Made by a program: the position numbers and the translations under genes
Notes under the pieces: model-generated
What the model was told of the DNA's origin: nothing
Seen by the model: the letters and a program-made list of their open reading frames with translations, nothing else
The model's database searches: none
Source of the DNA: Chelativorans salis
GTDB lineage: Bacteria; Pseudomonadota; Alphaproteobacteria; Rhizobiales; Rhizobiaceae
Direction of reading: 5' to 3'
Assembly (NCBI RefSeq): GCF_025336525.1
Contig: NZ_JAOCZP010000001.1
Span: forward strand, 124,001 to 188,000
Length of the DNA stretch: 64,000 bases
Shown here: in pieces, positions 10,989 to 19,711 of the stretch
How the letters are laid out: each line of letters opens with the position of its first letter
How positions within the stretch are numbered: the stretch's first letter is position 1

Positions 10989-11006
10989 TGCAGGTAAATA
11001 CCTGCA
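10989..11006. promoter_or_regulatory. Operator 1 of the ArsR-type regulator
   Basis: TGCAGGTAAATACCTGCA is a perfect 8-bp inverted repeat around AA. A second, imperfect copy starts exactly 25 bp later. The pair lies immediately upstream of the ArsR-type gene, so it is the likely autoregulatory site. Confidence 0.7.
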
Positions 11007-11007
11007 C

Positions 11008-11037
11008 TTGACATGCAGGTAAATGCTTGCATATTGT
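11008..11037 (+). promoter_or_regulatory. Sigma70-type promoter of the ArsR operon
   Basis: A perfect -35 TTGACA at 11008-11013 is followed, 18 bp later, by a -10-like TATTGT at 11032-11037. Operator 2 fills the spacer exactly, which would let bound regulator block RNA polymerase. Confidence 0.6.
11014..11031. promoter_or_regulatory. Operator 2 of the ArsR-type regulator
   Basis: TGCAGGTAAATGCTTGCA repeats the first 11 bases of operator 1 and then diverges in the right half (TGCTTGCA against TACCTGCA). It occupies the -35/-10 spacer of the putative promoter. Confidence 0.65.
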
Positions 11038-11060
11038 GTTCCCACATTCGAGCGAAACCG

Positions 11061-11375
11061 ATGGACGACGACAAAGTATTCAGGGCGCTGGGCGACCCGA
11101 CCCGCAGAAAACTGCTGGACCTTCTTTGTGAGAAGAACGGACAGACGCTTGGCCAGCTTTGCGAGAACCTCGACATGGCTCGGCAATCCGCCACGCAGCA
11201 CCTCGGGATATTGGAAGAGGCCAATCTGGTGAGCACCGTCAGACGGGGCCGAGAAAAGCTGCATTTCATCAACCCCGTGCCGCTCCATGAGGTCTATGAA
11301 CGGTGGGTGCGGAAGTTCGAACGTCAGCGGCTCAACCTGCTGCACGATCTGAAGAAGGAACTCGAAGGAGAGTAA
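11061..11375 (+). CDS. ArsR-family helix-turn-helix transcriptional regulator
   Basis: The 104-residue winged-helix protein has the ArsR N-terminus FRALGDPTRRKLLDLL, a recognition helix in MARQSATQHLGILEEANLV (about residues 39-57) and a wing VRRGREKLHF. No metal-binding cysteine pair of the ArsR/SmtB alpha3 type is seen in the recognition helix; Cys23 and Cys34 are isolated. It is therefore probably one of the regulators that travel with SRPBCC proteins rather than a metal sensor. Start chosen at ATG 11061 because the upstream in-frame codons overlap the promoter and operator 2. The SRPBCC gene begins 2 bp downstream. Confidence 0.9.
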   Translation: MDDDKVFRALGDPTRRKLLDLLCEKNGQTLGQLCENLDMARQSATQHLGILEEANLVSTVRRGREKLHFINPVPLHEVYERWVRKFERQRLNLLHDLKKELEGE

Positions 11376-11377
11376 TA

Positions 11378-11842
11378 ATGACCAGAGAGACAGCCAGCTT
11401 CGTATATGTGACCTATATCGCCTCGACGCCCGAGAAGGTGTTCGCAGCCATCAGCAAGCCAGAGATCACACGGCGTTACTGGGGCCATGAGAATGTTTCC
11501 GACTGGAAGCCCGGATCGAAATGGGAGCATATCCGCGCCAATGATGAACGGACCGTCAATATTGTCGGCAAGGTTATCGAGGTCTCGCCGCCGAGCCGTC
11601 TGGTCATATCCTGGGCGAGTCCGTCGCAGGCTGACAATCAGGAAAGCTATAGCCGGGTGACATTCGAGATCGAGGAATACGAAGATATGGTCCGGCTGAC
11701 GGTTGCGCATGACGAGCTCGAAGCGGGCAGCGATATGGCGACGGGTATCAGCAAAGGCTGGCCCGTCGTCCTCTCCAGCCTGAAATCCTTCCTGGAAACC
11801 GGCCGCGGGCTCGACGTCTTCGCCAAGCCGAAAACCGCCTGA
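11378..11842 (+). CDS. SRPBCC / AHSA1-domain protein
   Basis: The 154-residue product fits the activator-of-Hsp90-homolog-like SRPBCC fold: VYVTYIASTPEKVFAAIS near the N-terminus, ITRRYWGHENVSDWKPGSKW in the middle, and a C-terminal helix GWPVVLSSLKSFLETG. These proteins form a deep hydrophobic pocket and usually bind a small ligand; the ligand here is unknown. It overlaps nothing but is separated from the ArsR stop by only two bases, so the two are an operon. ArsR-SRPBCC pairs recur in soil bacteria. Confidence 0.88.
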   Translation: MTRETASFVYVTYIASTPEKVFAAISKPEITRRYWGHENVSDWKPGSKWEHIRANDERTVNIVGKVIEVSPPSRLVISWASPSQADNQESYSRVTFEIEEYEDMVRLTVAHDELEAGSDMATGISKGWPVVLSSLKSFLETGRGLDVFAKPKTA

Positions 11843-11886
11843 TCAAGTACGGCGTCAAATCCAGAATATTCAGAGGAATCACAATT

Positions 11887-12303
11887 ATGGCCAAGTCCTA
11901 TACAGGCGGATGCGCGTGTGGCGCGATCCGTTATGAAACGAGCAGTGAACCCATTTTCGAGAACCACTGCCAGTGCAGAGATTGCCAGCAGCGAAGCGGT
12001 ACCGGGCACGGGTCTTATCTGACCTTCCCGCAGCGGGCCGACGTAAGAATTACCGGCGAAGCGTCACAATGGAGCGTGACCGCGGATAGCGGGAACGAAA
12101 AGGTCCATGCCTTCTGCCCGACTTGCGGAACGCCGGTCTACCTGACGTTCGTCGCAATGCCGGACCTGATAGCGATCCACGCGGCCAGTCTTGATGACCC
12201 AGGCCAATTCGAGCCGCAAGCGCTTACATACAGCATCCGCGGCCATGCCTGGGACCCGATTGATCCTTCGTTGCAGAAATTCGAGCGGATGGTGCCCGGC
12301 TGA
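11887..12303 (+). CDS. GFA-family zinc protein (glutathione-dependent formaldehyde-activating enzyme-like)
   Basis: A 138-residue protein with the GFA cysteine pattern: GGCACGAIRY (Cys9 and Cys11), HCQCRDCQ (Cys28, 30, 33) and a later FCPTCGTPVY pair. This gives two zinc sites as in Gfa of Paracoccus. Most members of the family have no proven enzyme activity, so formaldehyde binding is not assumed. It follows the SRPBCC gene after 44 bp and may share its transcript. Confidence 0.88.
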   Translation: MAKSYTGGCACGAIRYETSSEPIFENHCQCRDCQQRSGTGHGSYLTFPQRADVRITGEASQWSVTADSGNEKVHAFCPTCGTPVYLTFVAMPDLIAIHAASLDDPGQFEPQALTYSIRGHAWDPIDPSLQKFERMVPG

Positions 12304-12422
12304 ATTCCGCCGGACGCATGCGAAACTGCCGACAATGTCAGTGGGTCCGCCCGAGACAAATATCTTGTCACAAATGCTTACGAGAGTAGACTTCCTGAAT
12401 TGTCGCCTTCCCGGTGGGGATC

Positions 12423-13481
12423 ATGGCACGGCAGCAGGTTCGGTTCTGCAAGAGCTTCGATGGCGCGAAGATCGCTTATGCGATCTCCGGAAGCGGGCCA
12501 CCTGTCGTGATGATGCTGAGTTGGCTGACACATCTGGAATATCAATGGCGCAGCGTCGCCTGGCAGCCCTGGCTCGAGGCGCTGTCCGCCCGTTACGCGC
12601 TAATTCGCTATGATCCGCGCGGATGCGGCCTGTCCGACAGGAACGTCGACGATCTCTCCTTCGAATCCTGGGTTCTGGATTTCGGCGCGCTTGTCGACGC
12701 GCTCAGCCTTGATCGCTTCTCCCTGGTAGGCATCTGCCAGGGCGGCGCGGTGGCAATCGCCTATGCGGGAAGGGAGCCTGACCGCATCAGCCACCTCGTC
12801 CTGTACGGCACATATGCCCGGGGCAGGAACCGGCGTTCCACCATCCCGCTAGAACCGGAGAAGGCGAAGGTGATGCTGGAGATGTTGAGGCTCGGCTGGG
12901 GTCAGGAAGACCACGCTTTCATGCGCTCCTTCGCAACCCAGTTCCAGCCCGAAGGCTCTATGGAGCATCTTCGCTCGTGGTGCGAGTTGCAGAACGCCGC
13001 CGCCTCCGCAGACAACGCGGTGGAATTGACGCGCGTCATGTTCGACGTCGACGTCCAACAGGAGGCAGCACGTATCACCTGCCCCACGCTGGTAGCGCAT
13101 CCCGACCTCGATGCCGTCGCTCCATTCGAGGAGGGTCGGCTGCTGGCGCAAATTATCCCCAACGCCCGGTTCCTGCAGCTCAGCAGCCCGAACCACTTCA
13201 TGCTGCGCGATGAGCCGGCATGGAAGACCTTCGTCGAGGAGCTCCATGCCTTCCTCCCCAGGCCCTCGGCCAAAGCCGGTCCCTTCGCAGAGCTGACGGC
13301 GCGCGAGGAGGAAGTGCTCCATTACCTCGCGCGCGGCCTGGACAACCACCAGATCGCGGCGCAACTCGATATCAGCGAAAAGACGGTGCGTAATCACGTG
13401 TCCGGCATATTCGCCAAGCTGGGCGTCGAGACCCGAGCCCGGGCCGTCGCGGCCGCAAGGGATGCCGGCTACGGCAGTTGA
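12423..13481 (+). CDS. Alpha/beta-hydrolase fused to a LuxR-type DNA-binding domain
   Basis: The 352-residue protein has two parts. Residues 1-270 form an alpha/beta hydrolase with RYDPRGCGLSDR, an elbow GICQGG in which Cys105 occupies the nucleophile position normally held by serine, an acidic residue in AHPDLDAV and a histidine in SSPNHFML. Residues 288-345 form a LuxR/GerE helix-turn-helix (LTAREEEVLHYLARG, then ISEKTVRNHVSGIFAKLGV). The layout suggests a transcription factor whose hydrolase domain senses or turns over a ligand. ATG 12423 was preferred to GTG 12414 because GGGGA lies just upstream. Confidence 0.9.
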   Translation: MARQQVRFCKSFDGAKIAYAISGSGPPVVMMLSWLTHLEYQWRSVAWQPWLEALSARYALIRYDPRGCGLSDRNVDDLSFESWVLDFGALVDALSLDRFSLVGICQGGAVAIAYAGREPDRISHLVLYGTYARGRNRRSTIPLEPEKAKVMLEMLRLGWGQEDHAFMRSFATQFQPEGSMEHLRSWCELQNAAASADNAVELTRVMFDVDVQQEAARITCPTLVAHPDLDAVAPFEEGRLLAQIIPNARFLQLSSPNHFMLRDEPAWKTFVEELHAFLPRPSAKAGPFAELTAREEEVLHYLARGLDNHQIAAQLDISEKTVRNHVSGIFAKLGVETRARAVAAARDAGYGS

Positions 13482-13641
13482 TAGGGCCTCGCCGTGGTGG
13501 GACCTGGGTCCCGGCAAAAGCGACATCATTCGCATGAGACGCCGGCTTGCCGGGACAGCCGGCTCATGCGTGCATCCACAGCATCGCTAAACTTCCCTGA
13601 GTCAAGCCGCAGATCGCCTGCGCCGCTCCAAGGAGGCATCG

Positions 13642-13938
13642 ATGAGCCAAGCCACCCTGCATGCCCGCCTGAGGGTCTGTATCGCCCTGATCGTACTCAT
13701 TCCAGCGACAGCGGTCCGCTCCCAATCATCCGAAGCTCCGCTTGAGGAGATTCCAGTAGGTGATCTGAAGCAGATCTATCTCTACTGCGAAGACGCAGCC
13801 ATAGAGGGCGATCTCGATACCAGCGAAATCATGAAGTGCTCGACCGTGTACGAAGACCTGAAGCGGCGTGCCTTCGGTGGCGACTTTAAGCTGTTGAAGG
13901 CCTGGGCGGATACTCAGGCAGTAGTAGAAGGATATTGA
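13642..13938 (+). CDS. Small secreted protein of unknown function
   Basis: A 98-residue product with an N-terminal signal peptide (hydrophobic ALIVLIPATAVRSQ, cleavage near residue 28) and a compact mature part containing two cysteines (YLYCEDAA and IMKCSTVY) that could form a disulfide. A very strong ribosome-binding site, AAGGAGG, stands 5 bp before the ATG, supporting real translation. I recognise no named family. It follows the hydrolase-LuxR gene by 160 bp. Confidence 0.7.
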   Translation: MSQATLHARLRVCIALIVLIPATAVRSQSSEAPLEEIPVGDLKQIYLYCEDAAIEGDLDTSEIMKCSTVYEDLKRRAFGGDFKLLKAWADTQAVVEGY

Positions 13939-14256
13939 GGCTGTCCCAGCGGCGTACGATTGCTTCGCTCCCTGACGCGCGGTTGGAAGAGCTGGGCAGC
14001 CTTTCCGACTAAGGGCGCAACTACCGGACAAGCCGGCGCCGTTCCCCCCCACTCCGCCTCGCTTCGCGCGCCTTAAAATGAATAGAGTGACTCGGACAAC
14101 GCGCCCCGCTTCCCAACCAATCAAAAGCCATACGGCGACAGCCGGGCGTGGCGGCGATGGCATGCGTCCTTGTTCACAACTCGAGAGGCGAGAAAGATAG
14201 TCGATCCGCTTCCACCCGAACTGACGCAAACGTCCGATCAACCGGACCGCGCCCCC
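13939..14256. other. Gene-free interval of 318 bp
   Basis: This stretch separates the small secreted protein gene (plus) from the 3' end of the YqgE/AlgH gene (minus). I see no convincing ORF, tRNA, repeat or clear terminator hairpin with a T run in it. Confidence 0.4.
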
Positions 14257-14865
14257 TCAGGCATGCCCCGCGGTCTGGCTCAGATGCGCGAGATCGACGC
14301 CGATGGAGGCGAGGATGCGATCGTAGAGGGAATCGATGTCGCCCTCGAACAGGAGATCCGGCGAGGCCGGGCAGGCGAGCCAGCCGTTTTCGGCAATCTC
14401 CATCTCCAGCTGTCCGGCGCCCCAGCCCGAATAGCCGAGCGCCATCAGCGCGTGGCGCGGGCCCTTGCCGGTGGAGATGGCGCGCAGGATGTCCATGGTC
14501 GCCGTCAGGCACACCTGCTCGGAGACGGGCATCGAGGAATCCACCATATAGTCGCCCGTGTGCAGCACGAAGCCGCGGCTGCGGTCGACGGGGCCGCCGC
14601 TGCGCACCGGCATCTCGCGGGCGCGGGCGGGAAGGCGGATCGACTGACTGCGGTCGAGGATGCCGAGCTCGACCAGAACGTCGGTAAAGCCGAGCTGCTG
14701 GGTGCGGTTGATGATGAGGCCCATGGCCCCATCCTCGCTGTGCGCGCACAGATAGATGACGGAGCGCGTAAACCTCTCGTCGCGCATGCCCGGCATGGCG
14801 ATCAGGAAGTGGTTCTGCAGCGTGCCCTCGGGGCTCGCCCTATTGGCGCCTATCTCCCATTCCAT
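14257..14865 (-). CDS. YqgE/AlgH family protein (DUF179)
   Basis: The 202-residue protein shows the family pattern: [34 protein letters not shown] split across the N-terminal third, then the conserved GGPV segment ([15 protein letters not shown]), and a late [16 protein letters not shown] block. YqgE/AlgH proteins are widespread and cytosolic, with no firmly established biochemical role. It is divergent from the DsbD-like gene at 14992. Confidence 0.92.
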   Translation of the reverse strand: MEWEIGANRASPEGTLQNHFLIAMPGMRDERFTRSVIYLCAHSEDGAMGLIINRTQQLGFTDVLVELGILDRSQSIRLPARAREMPVRSGGPVDRSRGFVLHTGDYMVDSSMPVSEQVCLTATMDILRAISTGKGPRHALMALGYSGWGAGQLEMEIAENGWLACPASPDLLFEGDIDSLYDRILASIGVDLAHLSQTAGHA

Positions 14866-14991
14866 GGCATAAGCCTACTGCTTTTTGACCCAGCTTGAAA
14901 GACGCCATCCGTGCCTGCCTCACGCGAAAATGAAGATCGGCGTTGCAGCGAACGCATTGCGCGGAGATGGTGTTCCCGGCAATGTCCGCCG

Positions 14992-15783
14992 ATGCTTTAC
15001 ACGCTCACGATCCCGGCGTTCGCCCTCGCGCTTGCCGTGCCCGCGGCAGCAAGCTCCAGCCAATGGTTTGAAAGCGACGGCGGTGCCGTCCGTCTCGTCA
15101 CCTCCGGTCTGGCGGACGAGGAGGGTCGCCTGCGCGGGGCGCTGGAAATCAGGCTGGAGCCCGGCTGGAAGACCTATTGGCGCGACCCCGGCGAGGCTGG
15201 CGTGCCGCCGCAGATCGAGCTTTCGACATCTTCCGACCTCAGGCACGCGGAAATTCTCTTCCCGCCGCCCAAGCGCATCACCGACGCTTACGCCACTTGG
15301 GCGGGTTACCCGCAAAGCGTTGCGCTGCCGGTCGTCTTTCAACCCGCCACGCCAGGCACCGCCGGCATAATCGAGGGCAGCGTATTCCTCGGCATTTGCG
15401 AGACGATCTGCATTCCCTTCCAGGCTTCCTTCTCCTTCGACGCCGGCGCTGACCCGGACAACGCCGCCGACGGATTGGTGGTGACAGCCGCCTTCGCCGC
15501 CCTGCCCGATGATGCCGGTCCCGGTTTCCAGATCACCGGCATCGCGCGCCAGGAAGGCCGCTTGCTCATTGACGCCGACCTGCCGGAGAATGCGGGCGAG
15601 CCGGTACTCTTCCTCGCCGCACCGGAAGGAGTGCGTCTGGGAACACCGGCACTCGAAGAGCGCCAGAACGGCTCCGCCACTTTCTCTGCAGAGATTCTCG
15701 ATGCCCCCGATGAGGCGGTGGAACTTCCCTATACGCTAGTGCTCGGCGGGAAAGCCGTCAGCGGCACGGTCCTGATCCCATAG
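14992..15783 (+). CDS. Exported protein with DsbD-like N-terminal (DsbC-interacting) domain
   Basis: The 263-residue product has a signal peptide (ALALAVPAAASS) and then a domain resembling the periplasmic alpha domain of DsbD: RLEPGWKTYWRDPGEAGVPP and a cysteine pair in GICETICIPF (Cys136 and Cys140). It lacks the eight-helix membrane and thioredoxin parts of full DsbD, so it is a stand-alone periplasmic protein. A role in thiol-disulfide exchange or copper/cytochrome assembly is inference. Start taken at ATG 14992; upstream in-frame codons would add a charged tail that spoils the signal peptide. Confidence 0.82.
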   Translation: MLYTLTIPAFALALAVPAAASSSQWFESDGGAVRLVTSGLADEEGRLRGALEIRLEPGWKTYWRDPGEAGVPPQIELSTSSDLRHAEILFPPPKRITDAYATWAGYPQSVALPVVFQPATPGTAGIIEGSVFLGICETICIPFQASFSFDAGADPDNAADGLVVTAAFAALPDDAGPGFQITGIARQEGRLLIDADLPENAGEPVLFLAAPEGVRLGTPALEERQNGSATFSAEILDAPDEAVELPYTLVLGGKAVSGTVLIP

Positions 15784-15906
15784 CGGGCGGTTCGCGCAAT
15801 ACTCATTCCCTACTGGCCGCGCTGCCGCTTGCGCCTTAGATTTCAGGCACGCCACCATCCTCCCTCGGCGGCAGACCCAATCCAACACCACTCAGGAGAC
15901 CTTTAA

Positions 15907-16392
15907 ATGACGATTTCCATCGGCGACCGGCTACCCGAGGTGATGCTCAAGAAAGCCTCCCCGGAGGGCGCGGAGGATATCCGCACCGTCGATTTCTTCG
16001 CCGGCCGCAAGGTGGTGATGATCGGCGTGCCCGGCGCCTTCACGCCCACCTGCAGCAACGATCACGTGCCGGGTTTCGCGGAAAACTACGACGCCATCCG
16101 CGCCCGCGGCGTTGACGCCATTGCCGTTCTGGCAGTCAACGACCACCACGTCATGGGCGCCTGGGCACGATTTACCGGCGCCGAGAATAAGCTCGTCTTC
16201 CTAGCCGACGGAAACGGCGTCTTCACCCGTGCGCTGGGCCTCGAAACCGATATGTCGGAGAGAGGTCTCGGCGCGCGCTGCCGGCGCTTTTCCATGGTGG
16301 TGGAGGACGGCATCGTCAAGGAACTCAACATAGAAGAGGCACGAGGTCAGGCGATCACCAGCGGTGCGGCGCGTATTCTGGAACAGCTTTAG
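15907..16392 (+). CDS. Peroxiredoxin (Prx5-like)
   Basis: A 161-residue thiol peroxidase. The peroxidatic cysteine is Cys49 in GAFTPTCSNDHVPGF, the signature of the PRX5/AhpE-like group, and the conserved arginine lies later in RCRRFSMVVEDG. It would reduce hydrogen peroxide and organic hydroperoxides using glutathione/glutaredoxin or thioredoxin. A strong AGGAG lies about 9 bp upstream of the start. It converges with rnhA, with a palindromic repeat between them. Confidence 0.93.
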   Translation: MTISIGDRLPEVMLKKASPEGAEDIRTVDFFAGRKVVMIGVPGAFTPTCSNDHVPGFAENYDAIRARGVDAIAVLAVNDHHVMGAWARFTGAENKLVFLADGNGVFTRALGLETDMSERGLGARCRRFSMVVEDGIVKELNIEEARGQAITSGAARILEQL

Positions 16393-16401
16393 GCGTTGGA
16401 A

Positions 16402-16443
16402 CAATTCCAGGAAAAGTGGAAACCGGTTTTCCGTCCGGAATTG
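16402..16443. repeat. Palindromic intergenic repeat between convergent genes
   Basis: A nested inverted repeat: outer arms CAATTCC (16402-16408) and GGAATTG (16437-16443), inner arms GGAAAA (16410-16415) and TTTTCC (16427-16432). From memory, this resembles a short palindrome found in many copies between genes in Rhizobiales genomes. In transcripts of either direction it would form a long hairpin and could end or protect the prx and rnhA messages. Confidence 0.6.
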
Positions 16444-16450
16444 CGGCCGA

Positions 16451-16927
16451 TCAAGACGGCGTAGCCCGCGCGCCGGGCCTGGCGGAGCGCCTTTTCTTGA
16501 AGGGCGCCATGCCGGCGCGGGCGAGCGCATCGGCGCGCTCGTTTTCCGGATGCCCGGCATGGCCCTTGACCCAGTGCCAGCGCACCTTATGGCGATGGCG
16601 TGCTTCATCGAGGGCCTGCCACAGCTCGGCATTCTTCACCGGCTTCTTTGCCGCCGTCTTCCAGCCGTTCCGCTTCCAGCCCTCGATCCAGCCGGAGATG
16701 CCGTCGCGCACGTAATTGCTGTCGGTATAGAGCTCCACCTCGCATGGCTCTTTGAGGGCATTGAGCGCCTCCGTCGCTGCCTTGAGCTCCATGCGGTTGT
16801 TTGTGGTCTGCGCCTCCCCCCCGGAAAGCTCCTTCTCCACATCGTTGTAGCGCAGCACCGCACCCCAGCCGCCTGGGCCCGGATTGCCCGAGCAAGCGCC
16901 GTCGGTGAAAATCTCGATCTTCTTCAC
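16451..16927 (-). CDS. rnhA: Ribonuclease HI
   Basis: The 158-residue enzyme cuts RNA in RNA/DNA hybrids. It begins [20 protein letters not shown] with the first catalytic Asp and has the remaining acidic residues in NNRMELKA (Glu), LYTDSNYV (Asp) and ENERADALA (Asp), plus the HWVKGHAGH loop. The start is GTG at 16925-16927, which overlaps the thrB stop as GTGA, so translation is probably coupled. A basic C-terminal tail ([10 protein letters not shown]) extends a little past the usual end. Confidence 0.95.
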   Translation of the reverse strand: MKKIEIFTDGACSGNPGPGGWGAVLRYNDVEKELSGGEAQTTNNRMELKAATEALNALKEPCEVELYTDSNYVRDGISGWIEGWKRNGWKTAAKKPVKNAELWQALDEARHRHKVRWHWVKGHAGHPENERADALARAGMAPFKKRRSARPGARATPS

Positions 16928-17892
16928 GCGATGTCGATTCCATATTCGGTAGGCGCAGCAACCTGCCTGTGGAAGCGCAGGCGGCGGACGTATTCCATGG
17001 GATCGCGCTTGTTGACCAAGGCACCGTCTGGGATGGTCAGCCAGTCGTGCAGGCGCGTCAGCATGAAGCGAAGTGCGGAGCCGCGCGCCAGAAGCGGCAG
17101 CGCCTCCGCCTCGGAAGGCTCCAGCGGCCGCACACTCTGATACCCGGCGAGAAGCGCCGCGCCCTTGGTGAGATTGTAGGAGGTGTCCTTCTCGAAGCAC
17201 CAGGCGTTGAGGCAGGTGGCAATGTCGTAGGCCAGAAGGTCGTTACAGGCGAAGTAGAAGTCGATGATGCCGGAGACCTTGCCGCCGAGAAAGAATACGT
17301 TGTCGGGAAAGAGGTCGGCATGGATGATGCCTGACGGCAAGTCCGTTGGCCAGTAGCGGGTGATCTCGGCGAACTCCGCCTCCACCTCGCGCTCAAGCCC
17401 CGGCTCCACCTCGTCGGCGCGTCCCTTGGCGCCTTCCCACAGGTGCATCCAGCCCCCAGGCGACAATGCATTCTTGCGTGTCAGGGGGAAATCGGCCGCC
17501 GCCTGATGCAGGCCTGCCAGCGCTTTGCCCACCTCACGGCAATGCTGCGGCGTGGGCCGGCGCATCCACATGCCTTCCAGGAAGGTGATGAGAGCGGCAG
17601 GTCGGCCGGCAAGCTCCCCGATCGTCTGCCCGTCGCGCCGATGGACAGGCAAAGGACAGGTGACGCCCTTGCGTGCCAGATGCTCCATCAAGCCCAGGAA
17701 GAAGGGCAGATCCGCTTTGTCGACCCGGCGTTCGTAGAGGGTGAGGATAAAGGCCCCTCCGAAGGTGTGCAGGAGGTAGTTCGAGTTCTCCGTGCCCTCG
17801 GCGATGCCCTTGTAGGAAAGCAACTCCCCCACCGGGTATTCGCCCAGGAACGCTCCAAGCTCTTCCTCCGAGATGTCGGTGTAGACGGCCAT
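16924..17892 (-). CDS. thrB: Homoserine kinase (APH-fold type)
   Basis: The 322-residue kinase phosphorylates homoserine for threonine synthesis. It belongs to the aminoglycoside-phosphotransferase fold group of ThrB common in alphaproteobacteria: [13 protein letters not shown] near the ATP site, the catalytic loop [13 protein letters not shown] and the metal-binding [10 protein letters not shown]. It starts 1 bp after the ispH stop and overlaps rnhA by four bases. Its partner thrC is 11 kb away, so the pathway is not in one operon. Confidence 0.95.
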   Translation of the reverse strand: MAVYTDISEEELGAFLGEYPVGELLSYKGIAEGTENSNYLLHTFGGAFILTLYERRVDKADLPFFLGLMEHLARKGVTCPLPVHRRDGQTIGELAGRPAALITFLEGMWMRRPTPQHCREVGKALAGLHQAAADFPLTRKNALSPGGWMHLWEGAKGRADEVEPGLEREVEAEFAEITRYWPTDLPSGIIHADLFPDNVFFLGGKVSGIIDFYFACNDLLAYDIATCLNAWCFEKDTSYNLTKGAALLAGYQSVRPLEPSEAEALPLLARGSALRFMLTRLHDWLTIPDGALVNKRDPMEYVRRLRFHRQVAAPTEYGIDIA

Positions 17893-17893
17893 G

Positions 17894-18904
17894 TCAGCTC
17901 ACGCCGTTGACGAAGGCCATGTCTGACTTCGTCAACTCGACATCGCGCAAGGGGCGCATCACGGGGAAATTCTCGCGTTCCTCAGCGGTGATGGCGAGAT
18001 CGACGGTGACATCGTAGCGTTCGGCGAAGGCATCGATGATTTCGTCGACGATGATTTCCGGTGCCGAGGCGCCGGCCGACAGGCCGAGCACCGCGATCTC
18101 GCCGATCTCGGCCCACGGGATTTCCGAGGCGCGCTGCACCAGGAGGGCGCGGCGGGCTCCTGCCCTTTCGGCGACCTCAACCAGGCGGCGCGAGTTGGAC
18201 GAATTGGGGGCACCGACGACGAGGAAAAGGTCGGCGCCGGGTGCGGCTTCCTTCACCGCCTCCTGGCGATTGGTCGTGGCATAGCAGATGGATTCGGCCG
18301 ACGGTGCCCGCAGGGTGGGAAGACGCTTCTCCAGCGCGCGGATGATGTCGGCCGTATCCTCCACCGAAAGCGTGGTCTGGGTCACGTAGCCGAGTTCCAT
18401 GCCCTCCGGCGGAGAGAAGCGCTCCGCGTCCTCCACCGTCTCGATGAGAGAGACGGTTCCCTCCGGCAACTGCCCCATGGTGCCGATCACCTCCGGATGC
18501 CCGGCATGACCGACGAGAAGCACGTGGCGGCCAAGCCGCTGGTGGCGCATGGCCTGCTTGTGCACCTTGGAGACGAGCGGGCACGTAGCGTCGAGATAAA
18601 AGAGGTTGCGGTTTTCCGCGTCTGCCGGAACGGATTTCGGCACGCCGTGGGCGGAGAAGACGACGGGGCGGTCTCGGTGCGTGTCTGGGATCTCGTTCAA
18701 TTCTTCGATGAAGATGGCACCGCGCTCCTGCAGGCCCTCCACGACGTAGCGGTTGTGCACGATCTCGTGGCGCACATAGACAGGCGCCCCGTATTTCTTG
18801 AGCGCCAGGACGACGATCTGGATGGCCCGGTCGACGCCGGCGCAAAAGCCGCGCGGTCCGCACAGCCGCACGGTCAGCTTCCGCTTATGCCCGTTCGTCG
18901 CCAT
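17894..18904 (-). CDS. ispH: 4-hydroxy-3-methylbut-2-enyl diphosphate reductase
   Basis: The 336-residue iron-sulfur enzyme performs the last step of the MEP isoprenoid pathway, giving IPP and DMAPP. The three cluster cysteines are visible in [23 protein letters not shown] and [11 protein letters not shown]; the substrate motif [13 protein letters not shown] is also present. It works with dxs, found in this window at 32.2 kb. It lies in the minus-strand string below surf1, 57 bp after it. Confidence 0.97.
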   Translation of the reverse strand: MATNGHKRKLTVRLCGPRGFCAGVDRAIQIVVLALKKYGAPVYVRHEIVHNRYVVEGLQERGAIFIEELNEIPDTHRDRPVVFSAHGVPKSVPADAENRNLFYLDATCPLVSKVHKQAMRHQRLGRHVLLVGHAGHPEVIGTMGQLPEGTVSLIETVEDAERFSPPEGMELGYVTQTTLSVEDTADIIRALEKRLPTLRAPSAESICYATTNRQEAVKEAAPGADLFLVVGAPNSSNSRRLVEVAERAGARRALLVQRASEIPWAEIGEIAVLGLSAGASAPEIIVDEIIDAFAERYDVTVDLAITAEERENFPVMRPLRDVELTKSDMAFVNGVS

Positions 18905-18961
18905 CGTCTCAAGAAACTCCTGTCGTGCCGCCCGGAAAGTGGTTGCGGCCGGCGGCCGGTG

Positions 18962-19711
18962 TCAAGTGTCGCCCACGCCGCGACGGCGCAGGAACCAGTA
19001 GCCCAGGACACAGACGAGCGCAAAGGCCAGACCGTACCAGGTGACGGCATATTGCAGATGATTGTTCGGCAGGTTGATGCGGGTGACGCCGCCAACCGGT
19101 AGCCCGCCGCGGTTGGGCGCATTGTCGGCATCGACATAGAAGGGGTAGACCTTCTCCCCGTCAAGCCCGGCTGAGCGGGCCATTGAGCCCAGATCCTTCC
19201 AATAGAAAATATTTTCCGTCGGGTCGTTGTCGGGCACGATGAAGGAGGGTTTCGTCGCCGGTGCCGTGCGCGCGAGACCGCCCACTTCCACGCTACCGGG
19301 CACCTGCCCTTCGGAACGGGTGGCCGGGTCCTTGCGATCATAGGGCACGAAGCCGCGGTTGACGAAGATGTAGCGGCCGTCGGCGAGCCGCAACGGCGTA
19401 TGCACAAAGAAGCCGGACTGCCCCTGCCAGGTGGCAAGGTAGTGCCGTTCGGCCTCGTGCAGGAACCAGCCGATGACCGCCACCGGGCGATAGTCGACAT
19501 CGTCGCCTTCGGCGTTCAGGCGGGCAACCTCCTCGAGCGGCTTTGGCGCGGCGGCAATCCGCTCCTCGATGCGCTGGACGAGCCCTTCCTTCCATTGCAG
19601 CCGCTCGACCTGCCAGGTGCCGAGCACCAGGAGAAGCACCAGCACGGGGATGCTGATGGCGAGAAGCATGAAGCTCCCGCGGGGGCCGATGTTGTGCTCC
19701 GCTATACTCAT
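18962..19711 (-). CDS. SURF1 family cytochrome oxidase assembly protein
   Basis: The 249-residue protein has one membrane helix at each end (about residues 14-34 and 222-242) flanking a periplasmic domain, the SURF1 layout. Diagnostic pieces are LGTWQVERLQWKEGLV, VNRGFVPYDRKDP, NHLQYAVTWYGLA. SURF1 helps heme a insertion into subunit I of aa3 oxidase. The ATG overlaps the stop of the DUF983 gene (ATGA), tying it to the oxidase cluster upstream. Confidence 0.95.
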   Translation of the reverse strand: MSIAEHNIGPRGSFMLLAISIPVLVLLLVLGTWQVERLQWKEGLVQRIEERIAAAPKPLEEVARLNAEGDDVDYRPVAVIGWFLHEAERHYLATWQGQSGFFVHTPLRLADGRYIFVNRGFVPYDRKDPATRSEGQVPGSVEVGGLARTAPATKPSFIVPDNDPTENIFYWKDLGSMARSAGLDGEKVYPFYVDADNAPNRGGLPVGGVTRINLPNNHLQYAVTWYGLAFALVCVLGYWFLRRRGVGDT

